64,000 nucleotides of DNA from Sphingobium soli (GCF_020782245.1 NZ_JAJGNP010000002.1:124001-188000); one strand, 5' to 3'. Shown: positions 23,293 through 33,504, counted from the first letter of the stretch. The notes: generated by a model from the sequence alone, not told the origin. A program made the numbers and translations.

Positions 23293-23940
23293 TTATCGCA
23301 ACGATTTTAGCGTGCTGGCCGAAACGGGGCGAGGCGCGCGGCGTCGCGACTGGTGGCGCGCGAATGGGCCTTGAGTGCTGCCCGATTTGACCGCCCTGCG
23401 GTCCATTTCTAGCCGGCGTCCATTTCTAGCCGGCAGGGCCAAGCGAGGACCTGGGTTGAATGCGGCAGCGGAGGGAAAACGCCCTGCCTGGTTCAGGCTA
23501 TGTCGTTCAACCGACATGTGAAGCGGGTTCCGCTGGTTCAGTCATGCGAAACGCTCATCGGCCAAGCGAGGCAAGCTGGAGAGCGGCATGGTCATCTGGT
23601 CAGCATGGCTGCATAGCTGCGTTAATGGGGGCAGTCCGCGTGGCTGCTGCGACTGCCCCGCACGGGACAAATCCCGTCAACGGCGATGAAGACGCCGAGC
23701 GTAGGCATGAGGGTGAAAAGGCCCATTTTGCGGCCGGCGTTTGACAGTCAGTCGCCCACCGTATCGACGCGCGGAAGCAGCGAGAAAGCGGGCGTGCCAA
23801 ACGCGGCAGAGGCGACGCGAACTTAACGCTTTCTGGCGGCAGGGCGCGGCTATCATCTTCATCGCTCATCAATTCCGTCCGGCAAACGGCTCGTTCCGGT
23901 AGTTATGAAATTGAATGAACAAATGCGGCCGTCGAATGCC
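23293..23940. other. ~650-base stretch without a convincing gene, rich in hairpins
   Basis: No frame looks coding. It holds a perfect 17-base tandem duplication (23401-23434) and a run of short strong stems: ATGTCG/CGACAT (23500-23517), GGGGCAGTC/GACTGCCCC (23627-23659), ACGGGA/TCCCGT (23662-23677) and CGGCG/CGCCG (23681-23698). This could be an unannotated structured RNA or a decayed element. It lies between the OmpA terminator and the stop of the minus-strand symporter gene. Confidence 0.35.
23401..23434. repeat. 17-base tandem duplication
   Basis: GTCCATTTCTAGCCGGC at 23401-23417 is followed directly by an identical copy at 23418-23434. Confidence 0.95.
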
Positions 23941-25242
23941 TCAAGCCGTAACGGGAGTGGCTTTCCCGTCATAGGCGGCTTCGTCCAATATGCCTTCGCG
24001 CTTGGCGACGAGGGTCGCGACGAGCACCTGGCCTGCGACATTGACGGCGGTGCGGCCCATGTCGAGGATCGGATCGATGGCGAGCAACAGGCCGGCGCCT
24101 TCGAGCGGAAGGCCAAGCGTCGAGAGCGTAAGGGTGAGCATCACGATCGCGCCGGTCAGGCCCGCCGTGGCAGCCGATCCCAGGACAGAGACGAAGACGA
24201 TCAGCACATAGTCGATGAAGTGCAGCGGGATGCCGTAGAAGCCCGCCACGAAGATCGCGGCGAGCGCCGGATAGATGGAGGCGCAGCCATCCATCTTGGT
24301 GGTGGATGCGAGGGGAATCGCGAAGGCGGCATAGCCCTTGTCCACGCCCATCCGTTCGGTGACGGTTTCAGTGACGGGCAGGGTGCCGACCGAAGAGCGG
24401 GAGACGAAGCCGAGCTGGATGGCTGGCCACGCCTTGGCGAAGAAGGGGCCGGGGCGCAGGCCGTTGGCGAGCAGCAACGCCGGGTAGACGACCAGCAGTA
24501 CCAGGGCGAGGCCAAGATAGATGGCGGCGGTAAACACGCCGAGCTGCGCCAGCGCGCTCCAGCCATAGGTCGCGATCGCAGTGCCGATCAGCGCGGCCGA
24601 ACCGATCGGCGTTAGGCGGATGATCCAGCCCAGGATCGCGCGCACGACAGCGAGCAGCGAGCGCACGAAGGCAAGGAAGGGATCAGCCTTGTCCCCGACC
24701 TTCAGCGTGGCGAGCCCCACGACGATGGAGATGACCAGCAGTTGGAGGATGTTGAAGGACAGGCTGGTGGTCGCCGCGCCGTCGGTGATGCTGGTGCTGC
24801 CGGTCAGGGCCAGGCTGTTGCCGGGCACCAAGCCTTTAAGAAAATCCAGCCAGCCGCCATAGCTGTCGGGCTTGCCAACCGCGAGCGCGGTGCCGCGCAG
24901 ACCCGCGCCCGGTTCCAGCAGCAGCCCGATGGCGAGGCCGATGCTGACGGCGATCAGGCTGGTGATGGCGAACCAGAGCAACGTCTGTCCCGCCAGGCGG
25001 GCGGCATTGTCCAGCGCGCGCAGATTAGCGATCGATGCAACGATGGCGGCAAAGACGAGCGGCGGAACCACCGCTTTCAGCAGCGAGACAAAGATCGACC
25101 CGGTCGTCTTTAACGCGGTTGCCAGCCAGTTGAGATCGCCGTCGGGACCGACCCCCATTTGACGCGCGACGAGGCCCAGCAGCAGGCCGACAACCATGCC
25201 GACCAGAACCTGAAACCCGAAACTGCGAAAATTGAGGGCCAT
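23941..25242 (-). CDS. SDF-family (dicarboxylate/amino acid:cation) symporter
   Basis: 433 residues, about eight membrane helices and two hairpin loops. The first re-entrant loop is Ser-rich (SRSSVGTLPVTETVTERMG). The binding segment reads DPILDMGRTAVNVAGQ, with the conserved Asp, Arg-Thr and Asn. The last position is Gln where sodium-coupled glutamate/aspartate carriers have Asp (NVxGD). The form recalls TcyP/YdjN cystine symporters, so L-cystine is a candidate substrate, but C4-dicarboxylates or another amino acid are possible. Start: MALNFRSFGFQ at 25242; an in-frame extension to 25311 is not supported. Monocistronic, divergent from the M20 peptidase gene. Confidence 0.85.
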   Translation of the reverse strand: MALNFRSFGFQVLVGMVVGLLLGLVARQMGVGPDGDLNWLATALKTTGSIFVSLLKAVVPPLVFAAIVASIANLRALDNAARLAGQTLLWFAITSLIAVSIGLAIGLLLEPGAGLRGTALAVGKPDSYGGWLDFLKGLVPGNSLALTGSTSITDGAATTSLSFNILQLLVISIVVGLATLKVGDKADPFLAFVRSLLAVVRAILGWIIRLTPIGSAALIGTAIATYGWSALAQLGVFTAAIYLGLALVLLVVYPALLLANGLRPGPFFAKAWPAIQLGFVSRSSVGTLPVTETVTERMGVDKGYAAFAIPLASTTKMDGCASIYPALAAIFVAGFYGIPLHFIDYVLIVFVSVLGSAATAGLTGAIVMLTLTLSTLGLPLEGAGLLLAIDPILDMGRTAVNVAGQVLVATLVAKREGILDEAAYDGKATPVTA

Positions 25243-25394
25243 GACGCATGCATTCCTTGGGACGAACGGGCGCTTATATCGGTCGGGGACGGGGGGATTG
25301 CGCGCAAGCAATTCTTTCAGGGGGGTGAAGCTGGGTGATTGGCTGGACCCGATGGCTGTGCCAGACAGGTCTGATCATTTCGGGGAGCAGATAT

Positions 25395-26762
25395 ATGGGA
25401 TTGGGTAAGGCGTGTCTGGGGCTGGCGCTGGCGATCGCGCCGCAGGGCGCGCAGGCGGCAGCGGATGCCGGGGTGGCCAAGGACATATTGATGCGGTCCG
25501 TCGCGTATCGCACGGTCCAGGGGGCGGGGCAGGTGCCCAAGCTGGCGGCCTATTATGCCGACATATTGAAAAAGGCGGGCTTTGCCGACGCCGATGTGGT
25601 CATCACGCCGATGGGCGAGACGGCGACATTCGCCGCGACCATCAAGGGGCGGGATGCGGCACTCAAGCCCTTGCTGATGATCGGGCATATGGATGTGGTG
25701 GAGGCCGATCCCAAGGACTGGACGCGTGATCCGTTCGTCCCGGTCGAGGAAAATGGCTATATCTTCGGCCGCGGCGCGGAGGACAATAAATATGATGTCG
25801 CGATGATGGTCGCGACGCTGGCGCAGCTGAAGAAGGAAGGCTGGAAGCCGCGTCGGACCGTTACATTGCTGTTGTCGGGGGACGAGGAAACCGACATGGC
25901 AACGACGCGCGCGCTGGCGTCCCAATATCAGGACGCTGAAATGCTGTTGAACGGGGACGGCGGCGGCGGGCTGCTGAGCGAAGAGGGGAAGCCCGTCCTC
26001 TATCAGTTGCAGGCCGGCGAGAAGACCTATGCCGATTTCGAGATCGGCTTTACCGATGCGGGCGGTCATTCCAGCGCGCCGACACCGGGCAATCCCATCT
26101 ATCGGCTGGCGAAGGCGATCGACCGGATCGCGGCCTTCACGTTTCCCCCGATGCGCAACGAATTGACCAAGGCGTCGCTGACCCTATCGGCGGACCGCAT
26201 GGGGGGCGATGTGGGCGAAGCCATGCGCCGTTTTGCAGAGACCGGCGATCCGACGGCGGCGGAGATATTGTCGGGCCACCCGGAATTTGTCGGGCAGGTG
26301 CGCACGACCTGCGTCGCGACCATGGCGCAGGCGGGGCATGCGCTCAACGCCTTGCCGCAAAGCGCGAAAGTCAGCGTCAATTGTCGGATTTTCCCCGGCG
26401 TGGCGATTGATGACGTGAAGGCGCAGCTGACCAAGGTTGTCGACGACTCGAGCGCCACGATCACGACATTGGGGGATCCGACCGGCAGCGATGCGTCGCC
26501 GCTGCGCGAGGACGTCATGCAGGCGGTGCGCGATGCCGTACTGGCGCGCGCGCCGGGCATTGCGATCATGCCAGGCATGTCGGCCGGAGCGACAGACAGC
26601 GTTCATTTCCGCGCGCTGGGTGTGCCGAGCTATGGCGTGTCCAGCCTCTTCATGCGCGCAGAGGACGGCTTTGCCCATGGGCTGAACGAGCGCGTGCCGG
26701 TCGCGGGCATCCGGGAATCGCTGGAGCAATGGGACCGGGTAGTCCGGGCGTTGGCAAAGTAG
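25395..26762 (+). CDS. Exported M20-family metallopeptidase
   Basis: 455 residues from ATG 25395 with GGGGAG upstream. Residues 1-22 form a signal peptide (LALAIAPQGAQAA). Zinc-site motifs: MIGHMDVVEAD (His and the Asp two further on), GAEDNKYDV with the bridging Asp, SGDEETD with the catalytic and zinc Glu, LLNGDGG with a zinc Asp, and SAGATDSVHFRALGVP near the end with the last His. The dimerisation domain begins near TDAGGHSSAPTPGNP. Likely a periplasmic dipeptidase or carboxypeptidase; the substrate is unknown. Converges with leuA across a long palindrome. Confidence 0.88.
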   Translation: MGLGKACLGLALAIAPQGAQAAADAGVAKDILMRSVAYRTVQGAGQVPKLAAYYADILKKAGFADADVVITPMGETATFAATIKGRDAALKPLLMIGHMDVVEADPKDWTRDPFVPVEENGYIFGRGAEDNKYDVAMMVATLAQLKKEGWKPRRTVTLLLSGDEETDMATTRALASQYQDAEMLLNGDGGGGLLSEEGKPVLYQLQAGEKTYADFEIGFTDAGGHSSAPTPGNPIYRLAKAIDRIAAFTFPPMRNELTKASLTLSADRMGGDVGEAMRRFAETGDPTAAEILSGHPEFVGQVRTTCVATMAQAGHALNALPQSAKVSVNCRIFPGVAIDDVKAQLTKVVDDSSATITTLGDPTGSDASPLREDVMQAVRDAVLARAPGIAIMPGMSAGATDSVHFRALGVPSYGVSSLFMRAEDGFAHGLNERVPVAGIRESLEQWDRVVRALAK

Positions 26763-26780
26763 GCGCTTATCCTCTTACCC

Positions 26781-26833
26781 CCGTTCGGTTCTAGCTTGTC
26801 GAGAACAGTTCTCGACAAGCTCGAACCGAACGG
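26781..26833. repeat. 26-base inverted repeat between convergent genes
   Basis: The left arm 26781-26806 and right arm 26808-26833 are complementary except for one base, with a single base between them. The unit ends in CCGTTCGG/CCGAACGG and contains AGCTTGTCGAGAAC, the same family as 38665-38685, 38709-38735 and, more distantly, 6749-6784. It may end transcription from both sides. Confidence 0.9.
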
Positions 26834-26851
26834 ATGTGGAAAGGCTTTGCT

Positions 26852-28525
26852 TTACCCCCGGACCGCGATTCCGTTGGCGGCTGACAGGATCGCCTTGACC
26901 GAAGCGGTCGCCACGTCGCTGTCGGTGCCGATACCGAAGACGGTGCGACCGTCGGGCGTGCGGCATTCGACATAGGCGGCGGCATTGACATCGCTGCCCG
27001 CGCCGATGGCGTGTTCGCTATAATCCGCGATTTCCAGTTGGACGCCAAATTCGTCACGCAGTGCGGCGAGGATGGACGAGAGCAGGCCGTTGCCGCGGCC
27101 GGAAATGGAACGCTCGCCGCCCTTGTGGCTGATCTTGCCGGTAAAGATGCGGTCGCCTGCCTGACCGCCTTCCTGATAGTCGATCAGGGCATAGGGCTGA
27201 TCGCCGGTCAGGCAATAATGGGCGTCGAAGGCTTCGCTGATGTCGGCGGCGTTGAGTTCGCGGCTGGAGCTGTCGGCAAGGGCCTGAACCACGCGCGAAA
27301 AGTCCGCCTGCATTCGCTTGGGCAACTTGTAGCCCTTGTCCTGTTGCAGCACCCAGGCGACGCCGCCCTTGCCCGACTGGCTGTTTACGCGAATGACCGC
27401 TTCATAGTCACGGCCCAGATCCTTGGGGTCGATTGGCAGATAGGGGACGTTCCAAATCCGGTCGTTGCGCGCGTCCTGCGCGGCAAAGCCCTTCTTGATC
27501 GCGTCCTGATGGCTGCCGGAAAAGGCGGTGAAGACCAGTTCGCCGGCATAAGGATGGCGGGGGTGAACCGGCAGCTGGTTGCAATATTCGACCGTCTGGA
27601 TGACGTCGTCAATGTCGCTAAAATCAAGGCCGGGGTTGATCCCCTGCGTATACATGTTGAGCGCGACGGTCACGAGGTCGCAGTTTCCGGTGCGCTCGCC
27701 ATTGCCGAACAGGCAGCCTTCGACGCGATCCGCGCCGGCCATGATGCCCAGCTCCGCCGCCGCGACGCCAGTGCCGCGATCATTATGGGTATGGAGCGAG
27801 ATGACGACGCTGTCGCGACGCGAGATGTTGCGGCAGATCCATTCAATCTGGTCGGCATAGATATTGGGCGTGGCGCATTCGACCGTGGCGGGCAGGTTCA
27901 GGATCAGCGGCCGCTGCGGCGTGGGCTGGAGTATTTCCATCACCGCCTCGCAGCATTCCAGGCTGAAATCCAGTTCGGCGGTGGAGAAGGTTTCGGGCGA
28001 ATATTCGAAATGCCAGTCAGTGTCGGGCTGGGCGGCGGCATGGTCGCGCAGCAGCTTGGCGGCGTTGACGGCGATTTCGCGCACCTGACTGCGCTCCATC
28101 TGGAACACGATGTCGCGCCAGGCGGGCGAAATGGCATTGTAGACATGGACGATCGCCTGCTTGGCGCCCCGCAGGGATTCAAAGGTCGTGGCGATGAGGT
28201 CGGCGCGGGCCTGGGTCAGCACCTGCGGCATCACGTCGTCGGGAATGGCGCCATTTTGCACCAGGCTGGAGATGAAATCAAATTCGGTGGCGCCGGCGGA
28301 GGGGAAGCCTACCTCGATTTCCTTGACCCCAACCTTGACCAGCAGGTCGAAGAAGCGGCGCTTCTTTTCCGCATTCATCGGGTCGATCAGCGACTGGTTG
28401 CCGTCGCGCATGTCAGTCGAGAGCCAGCGGGGCGGCGCGGTGATGACGCGGCTGGGCCACTGGCGGTCAGGCAGATCGACCTGCGGGAAGGGGCGATATT
28501 TCAGCGAGGGATCGGTCAGCATCAT
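26852..28525 (-). CDS. leuA: 2-isopropylmalate synthase
   Basis: 557 residues, the long LeuA type. The catalytic barrel begins [18 protein letters not shown] (the DRxGNQ element that binds metal and acetyl donor), with [16 protein letters not shown] holding the metal histidines. The C-terminal regulatory domain (from about 430) runs to the end and should bind leucine for feedback inhibition. It makes 2-isopropylmalate from 2-oxoisovalerate and acetyl-CoA, the first step to leucine. A leucine-rich leader peptide and alternative stems lie upstream (28591-28692), so attenuation by leucine supply is likely. Start at the first of two tandem ATGs. Confidence 0.95.
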   Translation of the reverse strand: MMLTDPSLKYRPFPQVDLPDRQWPSRVITAPPRWLSTDMRDGNQSLIDPMNAEKKRRFFDLLVKVGVKEIEVGFPSAGATEFDFISSLVQNGAIPDDVMPQVLTQARADLIATTFESLRGAKQAIVHVYNAISPAWRDIVFQMERSQVREIAVNAAKLLRDHAAAQPDTDWHFEYSPETFSTAELDFSLECCEAVMEILQPTPQRPLILNLPATVECATPNIYADQIEWICRNISRRDSVVISLHTHNDRGTGVAAAELGIMAGADRVEGCLFGNGERTGNCDLVTVALNMYTQGINPGLDFSDIDDVIQTVEYCNQLPVHPRHPYAGELVFTAFSGSHQDAIKKGFAAQDARNDRIWNVPYLPIDPKDLGRDYEAVIRVNSQSGKGGVAWVLQQDKGYKLPKRMQADFSRVVQALADSSSRELNAADISEAFDAHYCLTGDQPYALIDYQEGGQAGDRIFTGKISHKGGERSISGRGNGLLSSILAALRDEFGVQLEIADYSEHAIGAGSDVNAAAYVECRTPDGRTVFGIGTDSDVATASVKAILSAANGIAVRG

Positions 28526-28590
28526 GGGATGAGATATTTCCTGCGACAGACGCGAATCCGCGCCCGTGGAACGACTTGACTGTGATGGAT

Positions 28591-28692
28591 GCCCTTAGGC
28601 GGATCGACGCTGCCCTTAGCCGGAAGGCAGCACAAAAGCCACGCCTAAGGGCGTGTAAGTCGTAGCAGGGGAAGGCGCGCGACGCTCTGCAT
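28591..28692 (-). promoter_or_regulatory. leuA leader: leucine-rich leader peptide and alternative hairpins
   Basis: Minus-strand ATG at 28692 opens a 15-residue peptide MQSVARLPLLRLTRP ending at 28645, with four leucines in six residues. Just after come segments that can pair in more than one way: segment 1 (28642-28652, GCCCTTAGGCG), segment 2 (28620-28631), segment 3 (28609-28619, CTAAGGGCAGC) and segment 4 (28591-28601, CGCCTAAGGGC). Segment 1 can pair with 3 or 4, and 2 with 3. This is the layout of a leucine attenuator before leuA. I do not see a clean T run after the last stem, so the exact switch is inferred. Confidence 0.7.
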
Positions 28693-28710
28693 GATGCGCG
28701 GTGCATACGC

Positions 28711-28740
28711 AAAACAGGGCCAGCATGCAAGCCGGCCCTG
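28711..28740 (-). terminator. Probable terminator after the YceI gene
   Basis: Stem 28715-28724 (CAGGGCCAGC) with 28731-28740 (GCCGGCCCTG), one weak pair, then TTTTG on the minus strand. It separates the YceI gene from the leuA leader. Confidence 0.6.
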
Positions 28741-28766
28741 TCTATTGGACATTTTATGTCGTGCGC

Positions 28767-29390
28767 TTACTGTTTTTCGAAACCAGCGATGACCTTGAGT
28801 TCGATCGCATCGCTGACGATCGGGACCGCATAGCCCATGCCGAAATCGCTGCGCTTGATCGTCGTCGTGGCGACGAAGCCGACATTTTCCTTCTTGCTCA
28901 TCGGCTGGATGCCGGCGCCATAGAATTCGGCGTCGAGCATCACGGGCTTGGTCACGCCATGCAAGGTAAGGTTGCCCGTGATTTCAGCGCCGGTCGCGCC
29001 GTCAGGCTTGACGCTGGTCGAGACGAAGGTGGCCGTCGGGAATTTCGCTGCATCGAAAAAGTCCGGCTTCATTAGATGCTCGTCGAGCTTGGTGACGCCG
29101 GTGCGCAGGTTGGCGACTTGAAATTCCACCGACACCTTGCTGTTGGCGGGGTTCGCCTTGTCGAGGGTCAGCGTGCCGGTGGGCTCGGCAATGGTGCCCA
29201 TATTGTTGGTGAAGCCCATATGGTCCCAGGCGAACACGACCTGGGTATGGCCCCCGTCGACCTTGTAGCTGCCGCCGGTGACTTTTGCGGCGTCCTTCGT
29301 GCCGGGCGCGGCGGTGGGCATTTGCGCAACGAGGGCAGTGCCGCCGGCAAGCGCGATCAGGGCGGCGGCGGGGATCAGGATTTTTTTCAT
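28767..29390 (-). CDS. YceI-family periplasmic lipid-binding-fold protein
   Basis: 207 residues. A signal peptide (1-22, ALIALAGGTALVA) precedes the YceI lipocalin-like domain: YKVDGGHTQVVFAWDHMGF, GTLTLDKANPANSKVSVEF, HLMKPDFFDAAKFPTATFVS, LTLHGVTKPVMLDAEF and IKRSDFGMGYAVPIVSDAIE. The family binds long isoprenoid-like molecules (polyisoprenoid or ubiquinone type). It stands alone between ilvC and leuA on the same strand. Confidence 0.92.
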   Translation of the reverse strand: MKKILIPAAALIALAGGTALVAQMPTAAPGTKDAAKVTGGSYKVDGGHTQVVFAWDHMGFTNNMGTIAEPTGTLTLDKANPANSKVSVEFQVANLRTGVTKLDEHLMKPDFFDAAKFPTATFVSTSVKPDGATGAEITGNLTLHGVTKPVMLDAEFYGAGIQPMSKKENVGFVATTTIKRSDFGMGYAVPIVSDAIELKVIAGFEKQ

Positions 29391-29536
29391 GGAACGGATT
29401 CTCCGAAATGCTCAAGGGGCGCGACAATGATATGCCGCGCCCCCCGATTATTCCAGAGCCGTAACCGCGAACGGATTGTTTCCGTTCCGGGCCGGCCTGA
29501 CTTGCCGATCCGTCCCTTAAGACAGCAAGGTGGCCC

Positions 29537-30634
<1,098 letters not shown>

Positions 30635-30730
30635 CTAGATGATGGTGGAGGAGGAGGGGGCGGGCTACCGTGGCGTCGCTGCCCCCTCTTCCAGCTACGA
30701 CCAGGCGGGCAAGCCGTCAGGTCTTCGCAA

Positions 30731-30755
30731 CCCTCTCCCCCCGATGGGGAGAGGG
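30731..30755. repeat. CTCTCCCC-type palindromic repeat
   Basis: CCCTCTCCCC, loop CCGAT, GGGGAGAGGG. Directly after the ilvN stop on the minus strand, so it can fold at the end of that coding region. Between the two copies (30605-30730) I see no gene. Confidence 0.75.
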
Positions 30756-30758
30756 AAA

Positions 30759-31274
30759 TTAATTCGCCTCTTTCCCGCGCATGAGGCCGACGACGCCGGT
30801 GCGACCGACTTCGACCAGCCCGATCTGGCGCATGAGCGCCACGAAATTGTCCACCTTCTCGGTCGTGCCGGTGAGTTCGAAGATGAAGCTTTCGATCGTC
30901 GTGTCGACCACCTTGGCGCGGAACACATCAGCCAGGCGCAGCGCCTCGATCCGGTCCTCGCCCGTGCCAGCGACCTTGACCAGCGCCAGTTCACGTTCGA
31001 CGAAGGGGCCGGCGTCGGTCAGGTCCGTCACCTTGTGCACCGGCACCAGCCGGTCGAGCTGGGCAATGATCTGGTCGATCACCTTGGGCGGCCCGCCGGT
31101 GACGATGGTGATACGGCTGATCGCATGATCGTCGGTAATGTCGGCCACGGTCAGACTGTCGATATTATAGCCGCGCGCGGTGAACAGGCCGGCGATGCGC
31201 GCCAATATGCCCGCTTCGTTCGAAACGGTCAGCGACAGGACGTGCCGCTGGCTGAGTTCTTCCTGGATATGCAT
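30759..31274 (-). CDS. ilvN: Acetolactate synthase, small regulatory subunit
   Basis: 171 residues. The N-terminal ACT domain reads RHVLSLTVSNEAGILARIAG, GLFTARGYNIDSLTVADI and SRITIVTGGP; the second half (FRAKVVDTTIESFIFELTGT) is the C-terminal ACT-like part. It binds valine and sets activity of the IlvB subunit. Its ATG shares one base with the stop of the unknown gene before it (TGATG), so translation is coupled. Symbol ilvN or ilvH by convention. Confidence 0.94.
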   Translation of the reverse strand: MHIQEELSQRHVLSLTVSNEAGILARIAGLFTARGYNIDSLTVADITDDHAISRITIVTGGPPKVIDQIIAQLDRLVPVHKVTDLTDAGPFVERELALVKVAGTGEDRIEALRLADVFRAKVVDTTIESFIFELTGTTEKVDNFVALMRQIGLVEVGRTGVVGLMRGKEAN

Positions 31275-31642
31275 CAGATGGTTCCGTGATCCTGATGGTC
31301 GTCGGCCTGCCCGTCGGGGGCGGGCTTGTCGTGCCGCTGCGAAATCATGGCGACGAAGGCGAAATGCCATTCGCCGTCCTGGCGATGGGCGAGACGTACG
31401 GGAAAGCCCGATACCGCATCGAACATCCGTTCCAGCCGTTCCCCGACATAGCGAGGTCCCACCAGCAGCGTGCCGATATGCCGCTTGTTGAAATCGAAGC
31501 CATGGTCGAGATGCACTTCCCATTCCTCGTTGTCGGGACCGGCATGATCGGTGGTCCAGCCGGTCAGTTCGGCCGTGCCGGCCTGGCGCTCGAAATCCCA
31601 GGGCTCCGTCACATGGATGCGGAGCTTTAGATGTTGCGTCAC
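31274..31642 (-). CDS. Conserved-looking unknown between ilvB and ilvN
   Basis: 122 residues. MTQHLKLRIHVTEPWDFERQ opens a compact acidic protein with WTTDHAGPDNEEWEVHLDHG, NKRHIGTLLVGPRYVGERLE and WHFAFVAMISQRHD. No signal peptide or membrane helix. I recognise no family. It starts 10 bases after the ilvB stop and its own stop shares a base with the ilvN start, so it is firmly inside the acetolactate synthase operon. A link to branched-chain amino acid synthesis is likely from position only. Confidence 0.7.
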   Translation of the reverse strand: MTQHLKLRIHVTEPWDFERQAGTAELTGWTTDHAGPDNEEWEVHLDHGFDFNKRHIGTLLVGPRYVGERLERMFDAVSGFPVRLAHRQDGEWHFAFVAMISQRHDKPAPDGQADDHQDHGTI

Positions 31643-31652
31643 ATGCCCGTCC

Positions 31653-33404
31653 TTACACCAGCGCCTTGGCTTCGTCGGACATGATGCCCGCGATCTGGTT
31701 GGGATCGAGCAGCATGTCGGTATGCGCCGCGCCCGACGGGATCATCGGGAAACAGTTGGACAGCTTGGCTACGCGGCAATCAACGATCACCGGGCCGGCG
31801 GTGTCGAGCATCTGGCGAATGCCGCTTTCCAGATCCTCCGGCCCTTCGATGCGGATGCCGGTCCAGCCATAGGCTTCGCCCAGCTTCACGAAATCGGGCA
31901 GGCTTTCGGAATAGCTGTTGGAATAGCGGCTTTCATAGGTCAGTTCCTGCCACTGGCGGACCATCCCCATATATTCATTGTTGAGGATGAATATCTTGAC
32001 CGGTAGGCGATATTGGGTCGCGGTGCCCAGTTCCTGAATATTCATCTGAATAGAGGCGTCGCCCGCGATGCAGATGGTGATGCTGTCGGGATTGCCCATC
32101 TGCGCGCCGATCGCGGCCGGAAAGCCATAGCCCATGGTGCCAAGGCCACCGGAGGTCAGCCATTTATTGGGGGCTTCGAACCCGAAATGCTGGGCCGCCC
32201 ACATCTGATGCTGGCCAACCTCGGTCGTGATGATGACATCCCTGCCGGTCGACATACAGGCCTGATACAGGTCGGCGATCGCGCGCTGCGGCATGATTTC
32301 CGGCCCGGTTTCCGGGTAGGAGAGGCTGCGTTTGGCGCGCCATTGCGCAATGCGGGACCACCAGTCGGACAGATCCTGCTGCTGATGCCCGCGCTGTTTC
32401 CAGAGCGCGATCATGTCGTCGAGCGCGCTGCCGACGTCGGCGACCACGGGCAGGTCGACATCGACCGTCTTGTTGATGGAACTGCGGTCAATGTCGATAT
32501 GGATCTTGCGGCTGTTCGGGGCGAAGGCGTCGAGCCGCCCTGTCACCCGATCGTCGAAACGCGCGCCGATGCACAGGATAAGGTCCGCCTGATTCATCGC
32601 CCAATTGGCTTCATAGGTGCCGTGCATGCCAAGCATGCCGAGCCACTGGTCCGACGAAGCCGGGAATGCACCCAGGCCCATCAGCGTCGACGTGACCGGC
32701 GCGCCGGTCAAGGCAGCAAGTTCGCGTAGCAGCGCGCTCGCCTGCGGGCCTGAATTGATGACCCCGCCGCCGGTATAGAGGACGGGGCGTTCGGCCGCGG
32801 CCAGCATTTCGACAGCCGCGTCGATCGCCGCGGCGTCCGCCTTGGTCTGCGGACGATAGCTGGCGTGGACCTTGAGCTCCGGGCGTGCATAGGGCGCGGT
32901 CGCGATCTGCACATTCTTGGGAATGTCAACGACCACCGGGCCGGGGCGGCCAGTGGTGGCGATGTGGAAGGCTTCATGCACGACGCCAGCCAGCTTCGCC
33001 GGGTCCTTCACCAGATAATTATGCTTGCTGCAATGGCGCGTGATGCCGACCGTGTCCGCCTCCTGAAAGGCATCAGTGCCGATCAGTTGCGTGGGAACCT
33101 GGCCGGTGATGACGACCATCGGGATGGAATCGAGCAGCGCATCGGTGATGCCGGTGACGGCATTGGTGGCGCCGGGGCCGGAGGTGACGAGGACGACGCC
33201 GGGCTTGCCGGTCGAACGCGCATAGCCCTCCGCCATATGCGTCGCGCCTTGTTCGTGGCGGACGAGGACGTGGCGGATCGTGGGGTGATTGTAGAGCGCG
33301 TCATAGATGGGCAGCACCGCGCCGCCCGGATAGCCGAACACGACTTCGACGCCCAGATCAACAAGGCATTCGACCAAAATGTCCGCGCCGCTCTTTTCGG
33401 CCAC
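31653..33404 (-). CDS. ilvB: Acetolactate synthase, large catalytic subunit
   Basis: 583 residues from GTG 33404, which has AAGAGGAG seven bases upstream; a longer frame to 33464 reads across this site and is rejected. Thiamine diphosphate enzyme: VRHEQGATHMAEGYARSTG carries the catalytic Glu, and GDASIQMNIQELGTATQY is the GDG-N cofactor motif. The middle domain binds FAD. It condenses pyruvate to 2-acetolactate, or with 2-oxobutyrate to 2-aceto-2-hydroxybutyrate. First gene of ilvB-unknown-ilvN. I looked for a leader peptide with Ile/Val/Leu runs upstream and saw none. Confidence 0.95.
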   Translation of the reverse strand: MAEKSGADILVECLVDLGVEVVFGYPGGAVLPIYDALYNHPTIRHVLVRHEQGATHMAEGYARSTGKPGVVLVTSGPGATNAVTGITDALLDSIPMVVITGQVPTQLIGTDAFQEADTVGITRHCSKHNYLVKDPAKLAGVVHEAFHIATTGRPGPVVVDIPKNVQIATAPYARPELKVHASYRPQTKADAAAIDAAVEMLAAAERPVLYTGGGVINSGPQASALLRELAALTGAPVTSTLMGLGAFPASSDQWLGMLGMHGTYEANWAMNQADLILCIGARFDDRVTGRLDAFAPNSRKIHIDIDRSSINKTVDVDLPVVADVGSALDDMIALWKQRGHQQQDLSDWWSRIAQWRAKRSLSYPETGPEIMPQRAIADLYQACMSTGRDVIITTEVGQHQMWAAQHFGFEAPNKWLTSGGLGTMGYGFPAAIGAQMGNPDSITICIAGDASIQMNIQELGTATQYRLPVKIFILNNEYMGMVRQWQELTYESRYSNSYSESLPDFVKLGEAYGWTGIRIEGPEDLESGIRQMLDTAGPVIVDCRVAKLSNCFPMIPSGAAHTDMLLDPNQIAGIMSDEAKALV

Positions 33405-33504
33405 GATGAAACTCCTCTTGTTGCTGCAAGCCGCCTGTTTGCGCCGGGGTACGGGCGATGGCAAGGCGCCTGCCTCTAGTGGACATAAAATGGCCGGTCA
33501 AGCG

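Noticed and set aside
27011-28579. 522-codon plus-strand frame over leuA
   Set aside because: Shadow of leuA; the minus strand shows the complete isopropylmalate synthase motifs.
33405-33500. Branched-chain amino acid attenuator before ilvB
   Set aside because: No short leader frame with Ile, Val or Leu runs and no paired stems before the GTG start.
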